DNA of 64,000 nt from Coriobacteriaceae bacterium (GTDB lineage Bacteria > Actinomycetota > Coriobacteriia > Coriobacteriales > Coriobacteriaceae): the NCBI GenBank assembly GCA_030525945.1, contig JAUNDT010000001.1, positions 124,001 through 188,000 on the forward strand. The letters run 5' to 3'. Positions 58,264-64,000 of the stretch are shown piece by piece. A program made the position numbers and the translations under genes. Position 1 is the first letter of the stretch. The number at the start of each line of letters is the position of its first letter. The notes below the pieces were generated by a model. The model was given only the letters and a program-made list of their open reading frames with translations, did no database searches and was not told the DNA's origin.

Positions 58264-59094
58264 ATGTCCCAGACTTATCGCCTCGCCTCATGGAACGTCA
58301 ACGGCCTGCGCGCGGTGCTCAAAAAGGACCCGAGCTTTTACGACATCGCCGCCGAGCTTGATGCCGATGTTCTGACTCTTCAGGAGACCAAGCTTCAGGC
58401 AGGGCAAGTCGAACTCGACCTGCCCGGATACCACCAAACTTGGAGCTATGCCGAGCGCAAGGGCTACTCCGGTACCGCGGTCTTCAGCCGCGAGGAGCCG
58501 CTCTCGGTTCGCCACGCCGACGCCGTTTTGGAGGCCGGACGCGGCGCGAACATGAGCGAGGCGGAACTCGAGCTCGTTGCCGCAGCCGCTACCGAGGGCC
58601 GCGTGTGCGCCCTCGAGTTTGAGCGTTATTGGTTCGTGGACGTCTACACGCCCAACGCGCAAAACGAGCTCGCGCGCCTGGACGTGCGCCTGGCATGGGA
58701 CGATGCGTATCGCGCTTTTTTGCGTTCGCTTGAGGACGAGACGGGCAAGCCTGTGATTACCTGCGGCGACTTTAACGTCGCGCACAACGAGATCGACCTT
58801 AAGAACCCCAAAACCAACCGCGGCAACGCGGGCTTTTCGGACGAGGAGCGCGCGAAGTTCGGCGAGCTGCTGGGCGCGGGATACACCGACACGTTCCGCG
58901 CCGCAAATCCCGAGCTCGAAGGAGCCTACAGCTGGTGGAGCTACCGCTTCAACGCTCGCAAGAACAACACTGGCTGGCGCATTGATTACTTCCTGGTGAG
59001 CGACTCGATCGCGGACCGCGTGCGCGCCACAGGTATTCGCAGCGACATCTTTGGCAGCGACCACTGCCCCGTCACGCTCGAGATTGAGCTGTAA
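58264..59094 (+). CDS. xth: Exodeoxyribonuclease III (AP endonuclease)
   Basis: A 276-aa Mg-dependent EEP-superfamily enzyme for base-excision repair: AP endonuclease, 3'-phosphatase and 3'-5' exonuclease. ASWNVNGLRA, LTLQETKL (metal Glu), VYTPNA, GDFNVAHNEIDL (catalytic Asp, Asn), NTGWRIDYFLVS and GSDHCPVTLEI (His) are all intact. A helical insert of about 27 residues (about 86-112, AVLEAGRGANMSEAELEL) follows the SVRHAD strand, making it a little longer than the usual enzyme. ATG 58264 follows GGAGCAAAC. Confidence 0.94.
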   Translation: MSQTYRLASWNVNGLRAVLKKDPSFYDIAAELDADVLTLQETKLQAGQVELDLPGYHQTWSYAERKGYSGTAVFSREEPLSVRHADAVLEAGRGANMSEAELELVAAAATEGRVCALEFERYWFVDVYTPNAQNELARLDVRLAWDDAYRAFLRSLEDETGKPVITCGDFNVAHNEIDLKNPKTNRGNAGFSDEERAKFGELLGAGYTDTFRAANPELEGAYSWWSYRFNARKNNTGWRIDYFLVSDSIADRVRATGIRSDIFGSDHCPVTLEIEL

Positions 59095-59275
59095 GTACGC
59101 TTTTTGGTAATGCGGCGAGCAGGGGTGCTTTTTCTCCATGCCCAGATCGTCCGCGTGGCTTATTGCCCTCAGCCCTGCGCCCGACGTCATGCGCCTGCCG
59201 CAGCATTCCACGTTGATAACGACCTCGCGCCGCCTTCATTCATACGTTTTGTCGCCCGTTCCATCCGCGCGGTGT
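59095..59275. other. Downstream region of xth
   Basis: No gene and no clear terminator. The repeat array at 59276-59790 occupies the rest of the gap between the convergent genes. Confidence 0.3.
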
Positions 59276-59790
59276 AATGAGCCGGGCGCTGGAGTGGTTT
59301 TAGCGGCTTGGCAACAAACCTCCCCCGCCTTGGGATTGGTTTTGCGGTCCTGACAACGAACCTCCCCCGCATTGGGGGCGTTTTGGCGACCTGGCAACGA
59401 ACCTCCCCTGCATTGGGGGTGGTTTGACGGGTTTGAAAATAAACCTCCCCTATATTGGGGGAGGTTTGGCCTCCATTGGCGCGTTGAGCTACTTCCTGGA
59501 TTCCCGTTTCCTGCGGTTTTGTTCTTCAAAAACGTCGGTCACACCTCAAAGCACCCGCAAACCTCCCCCAATATAGGGGAGGTTTGTTCGCAGGGTGCTC
59601 AAACCACCCCCAATGCAGGGGTGCTTTGTTTGCAGGGCACCCAAACCGCCCCGATGCAGGGCAGGCTTGCTCTCGGGGTGCCCAACCGCCCCTCAATACA
59701 GGACGGGATCGCCCACAGGGGCAAAACCGCCCCCAATGCAGAGGGCTTGCTCGCGAAGCCGCCGAACCGCTACCCAAGCGGGCGAGGCTT
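59276..59790. repeat. Palindromic 42-bp-period repeat array, locus C (5 + 6 units)
   Basis: Forward units start at about 59276 (half, decayed), 59316, 59358, 59400 and 59441; after a centre of about 91 bp (59468-59558) inverted units start at 59559, 59601, 59643, 59683, 59723 and 59764. Spacing is 40-42 bp throughout: 27-bp unit plus about 15 bp of variable spacer. The units next to the centre are the most perfect palindromes (AAACCTCCCC-TATA-TTGGGGGAGGTTT, allowing one extra G), and the outer ones are decayed. It fills a convergent intergenic region. Confidence 0.88.
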
Positions 59791-59806
59791 GGCCTAGGAG
59801 CTACGT

Positions 59807-60805
59807 TTAGACGCTGCGCAGGTCGTATTTCCGGACAACGCGACCGATGCGGCGGGTCCACGGGGCGTACAAAACGACAAGGAATACCGAGGTCGCGGCA
59901 CCGTGAATAAGGTCGAAGGGCAGCGAGGCGGCAAAGTACGCTATCGCCCCTGGCACTGTGAGCGGGCGAACGAAGCCCAGCACCCCATATGTGTTGATAA
60001 TCAGGCCGTAGAGCAGGCCAGACGCCATGCCCAGTATTGAAAGAAGCACGATACGGCGTGCGATTCCGCCGCGATCACCGCGAGGGGCGCGGGCTTCTCC
60101 GCTCGGAAACGCCTTGCCCTTGTTCATGGACGTGTTGATGCCGCCGCGGCAGCCGCTTTGGGGCTCACCGGCACTCCCGAGCGGGGGCGAACCATCGTTG
60201 CCCACGCGCAAGCTGTCGGCGTGGTCGGCTTCCGAGCCTGCAACCAAGAAGTGTCCAAGGCCGTCCGAGTGGGCGGCCTTCGAGCCCGAAACCCCGGGAT
60301 GCCCGCACCGCGCCTTGCGTTCGGCGCGGGCGCTACCCCGAAGCCCGCCCGCTGCCGTGGGGAGCAACCCCAGGTCGGCGCATGCGCCACCCAAGTAGCC
60401 AATGACTCCCCAGGCGTACATCTGCCAAGGGCTCCACATACCCTGACCAAAAAAGAAATTGCTGGTTAAGGCCGCAAGAGCTCCTACCATGAAGCCGTTT
60501 CGACGGCCCAGTGACGCACCTGCGATAATGGCAATAGCCGAAAGCGGCTTAAAGCTGGGGATCGGCGCGAACAAGATGCGACCCGCTGCGGCGACTGCGG
60601 CGAGTACAAGCGTGGGCATAATCTGCCGCAAGCCCGGCTTACCTGCCTCGTACCCCGCGAAAAACAACGCCAGGCTCACCAGGACAACCACGCCCATGAG
60701 CAGGGCACTATGCGTGGAGTTAAACAGGAGCGCCACGCCCATCGTGGCGGGAACCGCCAGTAAAATGACGGCTTCGAGCAATATGTCCATCGCGGTGGTG
60801 CCCAT
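59807..60805 (-). CDS. ECF transporter S component (substrate-binding membrane subunit)
   Basis: A 332-aa membrane protein with about six helices that captures a micronutrient for the ECF complex. LVLAAVAAAGRILFAPIPSFKPLSAIAIIAGASLG (ends: LVLAAVAAAGRILF, AGASLG) and FGQGMWSPWQMYAWGVIGYLGG-type loops are typical of S components; substrate not assignable. Between helices a hydrophilic insertion of about 98 residues (148-245) contains a weak internal duplication (GSKAAHSDGLGH / GSEADHADSLRV), probably cytoplasmic. ATG 60805 follows GAGGAGGCAC. Last gene of the ecfT-ecfA-ecfS operon. Confidence 0.8.
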   Translation of the reverse strand: MGTTAMDILLEAVILLAVPATMGVALLFNSTHSALLMGVVVLVSLALFFAGYEAGKPGLRQIMPTLVLAAVAAAGRILFAPIPSFKPLSAIAIIAGASLGRRNGFMVGALAALTSNFFFGQGMWSPWQMYAWGVIGYLGGACADLGLLPTAAGGLRGSARAERKARCGHPGVSGSKAAHSDGLGHFLVAGSEADHADSLRVGNDGSPPLGSAGEPQSGCRGGINTSMNKGKAFPSGEARAPRGDRGGIARRIVLLSILGMASGLLYGLIINTYGVLGFVRPLTVPGAIAYFAASLPFDLIHGAATSVFLVVLYAPWTRRIGRVVRKYDLRSV

Positions 60806-60850
60806 GTGCCTCCTCACTTATAGGGCCAATGCAACGCCCGCGCGCCTCGA

Positions 60851-62587
60851 TTACGGTCGGTAGAACAGGTTGTTGTGGAAGAACTCGTCAACCGGCTCAG
60901 TGCAGGCGGTCTCGCCGTCGAAGACCATGGAGACGGTGCCGCAGCAAGCCTGGACAAAATCGAGATCATGCGTTGCAACAACCATCGTCACGCCGCACGC
61001 ACGCTGCTCAGACAACGCTTCTGCAACCAGGCGTCGAGAACGGGCATCGAGCCCCTTGGTAGGTTCGTCGAGCAGCAGCAACGACGGCTTCATGAGCAGC
61101 AGCTTGCCAAGGGCGAGAAGCTGGCGCTGGCCGCCGGACAGGTCGTACGGGTGCAGGTCGGCCTTCTGCTCGAGCCCCATGCGGCATAGCATCGCTGACG
61201 CCTCACCCGGGCCGTAACCGCCGTCGCGCGCCCACTCCATGAGCTCCTCTTTCACCGTCTCCTCGGCAAAGAGGGCTTTTGGATCTTGCGGAAGCAGAGC
61301 GCGGCCCGACTGCGGGGCTCGCACCCGGCCCTTTTGCGCGTGGCACACGCCGGCCAGCAACTTGAGGATCGTCGACTTGCCGCTTCCGTTCCCGCCTACG
61401 AGCGCATGGATATCCCCTGTGGCGACCTGCAGGTCAAGCCCACGCAAAACCCAGTCGGCATCGCGGGAGTAACGAAACCACACATCGCCACTCTCCGCGA
61501 TTTGGGGTGACGAGTGCTGGGGGACGTGAGGCAACAGGCGCCGTAGCCCTGTTACCTGCGTTGCGGAGGCGGGAGATGTTGAAGCGGCAGATGCCGAAGT
61601 GGCAGGTTCCGAGACGGTAGTGGCAGAGGCCGCAGACGCCGGAGAGGCGTCACCTCCCCCGCAAGGCAACACCTCTCCGTCGCCCGTTACCTCTACGCGG
61701 GCGTTATGCAGGCGGAATGCGCAGGTGGCGTAGTTGGCGAGCAGCTCGGGGGCGTGCGTGGCCACCACGACCGTGCACCCAAGCTCACGGTTCACGCGGA
61801 ACAGCGCGTGAGCGAAGTTCTTTGCGGCAATGGGATCAAGCTGCGCCGTCGGCTCATCGAGCAGCAGGATCCGCGGCTGCATCACCAGCGTGGACGCCAA
61901 AGCGAGCAGCTGCTTGCGGCCGCCCGACAGCTCATCCGTCTTCATGCGAAACCACGGCTCGATGCCAAAGAAGTAGCTCATCTCGGCGACGCGGCGGCGC
62001 ATCTGGTCTTGCGGCGTGCCCAGATTTTCCAGCCCGAACGCCATCTCGTGCCACACGCTGTCGCATACAACCTGGTTGTCGGGGTCCTGAAACACAAAGC
62101 CCACGGTACGCGCCGACTCCTCGGCGGAAAGGCTCGCCACCGGGCGACCGAACACGAGCGCCTCACCGCTTATGGTGCCAGCCGGCGCCACCTGGGGCTT
62201 AAGCAGCGAGAGCAGCGTGGATTTGCCCGAACCGGTATCCCCCACCAAAAGGGCGAACGCCCCCTGCGGCACGTCAAAGGAAACGTCGCTCAACACGGGT
62301 TCGGCAGATTCAGGGTAGGCGAACGACAGATGCCTCACGCCGATCGCAGGCACACCATCCACAAGGGCGCCATCGGCTTCGACGCCGGCAACCGCCGATC
62401 CAGAAACGCTCTCGCAGCCAAAAGCAACGGCGGAAGCAGCAGCGAAGCGCGCGCCGTCCAACGCAGCCCCAGTAACACCAGCACCCGACACCCCACCGGC
62501 CAGCGAGCGCCCGCCGTCCACGGCCCCGCCGCTTATCGCAGCAGGTCCGCCCGCGGCAACAGCCGCACCCTCACGCGCACCGCTCAT
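60851..62587 (-). CDS. Fused ECF transporter ATPase (EcfA1-EcfA2)
   Basis: A 578-aa protein with two ABC domains, replacing the separate EcfA1 and EcfA2. Domain 1: Walker A GDTGSGKSTL (near 110), signature LSGGRKQLLALA, Walker B ILLLDEPTAQLD. Domain 2: GGNGSGKSTI (near 400), LSGGQRQLLALGKL, LLLLDEPTKGLD, and a switch His in VATHDLD. The domains are joined by an Ala/Ser/Thr/Pro-rich linker of about 55 residues; the first 75 residues are a Gly/Ala-rich extension. The ATG overlaps the ecfT stop as ATGA. It energises transport with EcfT and the S component. Confidence 0.9.
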   Translation of the reverse strand: MSGAREGAAVAAGGPAAISGGAVDGGRSLAGGVSGAGVTGAALDGARFAAASAVAFGCESVSGSAVAGVEADGALVDGVPAIGVRHLSFAYPESAEPVLSDVSFDVPQGAFALLVGDTGSGKSTLLSLLKPQVAPAGTISGEALVFGRPVASLSAEESARTVGFVFQDPDNQVVCDSVWHEMAFGLENLGTPQDQMRRRVAEMSYFFGIEPWFRMKTDELSGGRKQLLALASTLVMQPRILLLDEPTAQLDPIAAKNFAHALFRVNRELGCTVVVATHAPELLANYATCAFRLHNARVEVTGDGEVLPCGGGDASPASAASATTVSEPATSASAASTSPASATQVTGLRRLLPHVPQHSSPQIAESGDVWFRYSRDADWVLRGLDLQVATGDIHALVGGNGSGKSTILKLLAGVCHAQKGRVRAPQSGRALLPQDPKALFAEETVKEELMEWARDGGYGPGEASAMLCRMGLEQKADLHPYDLSGGQRQLLALGKLLLMKPSLLLLDEPTKGLDARSRRLVAEALSEQRACGVTMVVATHDLDFVQACCGTVSMVFDGETACTEPVDEFFHNNLFYRP

Positions 62588-63459
62588 GCGAACCTCCCCG
62601 TTTCGTACACATGCAAGACCGCAGGTAGAACCATCCAACCGGCAAAGAGCACATATCCTGCGAGTCCGGCTGCGTCCAGCGCGGGGCCAAACGTCACCAC
62701 CGGATAGAACGCGAACCCGGTAAGCTGGCGCCAGACCGCAGCACCAATTGCCACCGCAGCGGCGCCAAGCCCCACAAGCCACCAGGCGTCACGCGCCGCG
62801 AAGCGATACCGCGCATACGTCGTGCGGCGCGGGCAGGCGTTCCAGCCGCGCGCACGCATGGCATCGGCCGTCTCGAGCGAATCCTCCAGCGCCCAACCCA
62901 TGAGCACCGAACTCTGCCGCAGCCGCCTGCGAGCGCCCTCGCCCGGCACGGCCACGTCATGCACGCTGGCGATCTGCCGTCCCTGCCGCACAAATCGCGG
63001 GACCAGCCGCATCGTCATGGACACCATGAGTCCCAGAACCGGCAAGCGCTTGCCCAGCAACGCGAGCACTTTGTCGTACGGAAGTATCTGCTCGCCCAGC
63101 TGCAGCCACGTCACGCTCGCAATGAACATGCCCGCCATGGTCAGGCCGAACGCGAGGCTCTCCGCATACACGGGCTGGTCGAACAGCCGCGCGATCTCGG
63201 TCGAGCCCTCCCGCACGAACAGCGGATTCACCAGCGCAACCAGCACGACCAGCGGCAACTGCCAACGCAAGCCCCCGAGCACCGCGCGCCACCCGCGCGA
63301 CACCGCGCCATAAAGGAGCGCCCCCGCAAGCGAGAGCGCCACCAAAACAGGATGAAGCGCGACCATCGTGAACCCGAGCGTCGCCGCCATGTACAGGGCG
63401 GGAACGAGCGGGTGCGCCGTGTCGAACGCCGTATGTCGAATCTGCCGCGACAGAGTCAA
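62584..63459 (-). CDS. ECF transporter transmembrane protein EcfT
   Basis: A 291-aa membrane coupling protein with about five to six helices. The ATPase-coupling motif near 200 reads MRARGWN, the A-R-G signature of EcfT; a second one, GEGARRRLRQ, is more diverged. VLVALVNPLF and LPVLGLMVSMTMRLVP (ends quoted) fit the family. No ATG is near the expected N-terminus; TTG 63459, with a weak GGCGAGG upstream, is the best start, 21 bp after prs. So translation may be coupled to prs. Confidence 0.82.
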   Translation of the reverse strand: MTLSRQIRHTAFDTAHPLVPALYMAATLGFTMVALHPVLVALSLAGALLYGAVSRGWRAVLGGLRWQLPLVVLVALVNPLFVREGSTEIARLFDQPVYAESLAFGLTMAGMFIASVTWLQLGEQILPYDKVLALLGKRLPVLGLMVSMTMRLVPRFVRQGRQIASVHDVAVPGEGARRRLRQSSVLMGWALEDSLETADAMRARGWNACPRRTTYARYRFAARDAWWLVGLGAAAVAIGAAVWRQLTGFAFYPVVTFGPALDAAGLAGYVLFAGWMVLPAVLHVYETGRFA

Positions 63460-63480
63460 GCCTCGCCGAAAAGCCGCAGC

Positions 63481-64000
63481 TTACAGCGCGAAGTCGCCGC
63501 CCACGAGGCAGGAGACGGAGCGCTCGTAGTACACGGCGGAAATGGTCTCGGCAAACTCGCCGGCCACGGAGATGGTCTTGATCTTGCCACCCTCCTCGAC
63601 CGGGATGGCGTCGGTAACCACGCACTCCACGATGGGGGCATCGTTCAAGCGCTGGATGGCCTGCCCGGAGAAGATACCGTGCGTGGCGCACACGTAAATG
63701 TCGCCGGCGCCCAGGTCCTTGAGCTCCTTAACGTTGGCGCACAGGGTGCCCGCGGTGTCAATCATGTCGTCGTTGATGATGCAGGTCTTGCCCTTGATGT
63801 CGCCGATAATACCCATGACCTCGGCGGCGTTGTGGCGCGGACGGCCCTTGTGGGCGATGGCCAGGCTGCAACCGAGCATGTCGGAGAGCTTCTTGGCGGC
63901 CTTGGCGCGGCCCACGTCGGGGGACACGACCACGAGGTTGTCGGTGTCGAAGTTCATCGCGTTGTAGTAATCGGCGAACAGCGGCAGCGCGGAGAGGTGG
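63481..64000 (-). CDS. prs: Ribose-phosphate pyrophosphokinase, C-terminal part (runs off window)
   Basis: The last 173 codons of PRPP synthetase; the frame is open through the right edge. At the edge it reads HLSALPLFADYY, which aligns with the DHLTALPLLADYF-type segment before the ribose-phosphate domain. VVVSPDVGRAKAAKKL, the flexible-loop KGRPRHN and the PRPP loop INDDMIDTAGTL are present. The enzyme makes PRPP, used by purF and pyrE in this window. The ECF operon begins 21 bp downstream on the same strand. Confidence 0.93.
   Translation of the reverse strand, partial: HLSALPLFADYYNAMNFDTDNLVVVSPDVGRAKAAKKLSDMLGCSLAIAHKGRPRHNAAEVMGIIGDIKGKTCIINDDMIDTAGTLCANVKELKDLGAGDIYVCATHGIFSGQAIQRLNDAPIVECVVTDAIPVEEGGKIKTISVAGEFAETISAVYYERSVSCLVGGDFAL

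Noticed and set aside
59276..59790. CRISPR array
   Set aside because: Periodic repeats and spacers invite it, but units differ from each other, spacers are about 15 bp and similar within an arm, orientation reverses in the middle, and there are no cas genes.

Overview
This is a G+C-rich chromosomal segment from an anaerobic gut actinobacterium of the class Coriobacteriia, most likely Collinsella or a close relative. That assignment is inferred from gene content and protein resemblance, not from a database search. Supporting signs are the mix of Gram-positive surface features (LPXTG proteins, an LtaS-like enzyme), anaerobic enzymes (HypA/HypB, a very large FeS/FAD oxidoreductase), ECF transport and a DUF5692 membrane protein.

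Layout. 0-9.8 kb: cell-wall and housekeeping genes (PG-binding protein, HAD phosphatase, lipoprotein, pyrE, an LPXTG lysozyme-like protein, ilvE, dedA, cysE, pepD). 9.9-14.1 kb: a minus-strand hypA / FeS-FAD oxidoreductase / hypB block tied to nickel-enzyme maturation and electron transfer. 14.4-16.2 kb: a TetR regulator with two palindromic operators and a membrane protein. 16.2-17.4 kb: tRNA-Arg(ACG) and tRNA-fMet amid decayed repeats. 17.6-25.6 kb: rlmKL, kup and an LtaS-like phosphotransferase. 25.8-30.1 kb: a GntR(YtrA)-ABC exporter operon, yqeY and a PPIase. 30.3-35.2 kb: a giant sortase-anchored GH20 glycosidase. 35.8-42.5 kb: purF-purM-purN, broken up by an AlbA_2 regulator and followed by an AAA/DUF4143 ATPase. 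43-48 kb: nifS-type desulfurase, an accessory pair of secreted proteins (one interrupted by an in-frame stop), pgm. 48.4-57.8 kb: pyridoxamine kinase, a ccmEFAB cytochrome c maturation operon, coaX and a folP-folK fusion. 58.3-64 kb: exonuclease III and an ECF transporter operon (EcfS, fused EcfA, EcfT) downstream of prs, which runs off the right edge.

The most unusual material is non-coding. A 42-bp-periodic family of palindromic GC-rich units occurs at three intergenic sites (about 1.9, 20.3 and 59.3-59.8 kb). The largest site has two oppositely oriented runs around a central spacer of about 90 bp. A perfect palindrome of about 40 bp is repeated at the 3' ends of three minus-strand genes. 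There are also three 14-bp direct repeats at exact 34-bp spacing before an AAA ATPase, a short-period array with inverted symmetry at 55.9 kb, and an AT-rich element at 28.0-28.25 kb bounded by inverted repeats. On the protein side the best points are an RlmKL whose RlmL half has lost its catalytic motifs, a CcmE with a second OB-like domain and Cys in place of the haem-binding His, and a recurring habit of low-complexity insertions inside conserved enzymes.
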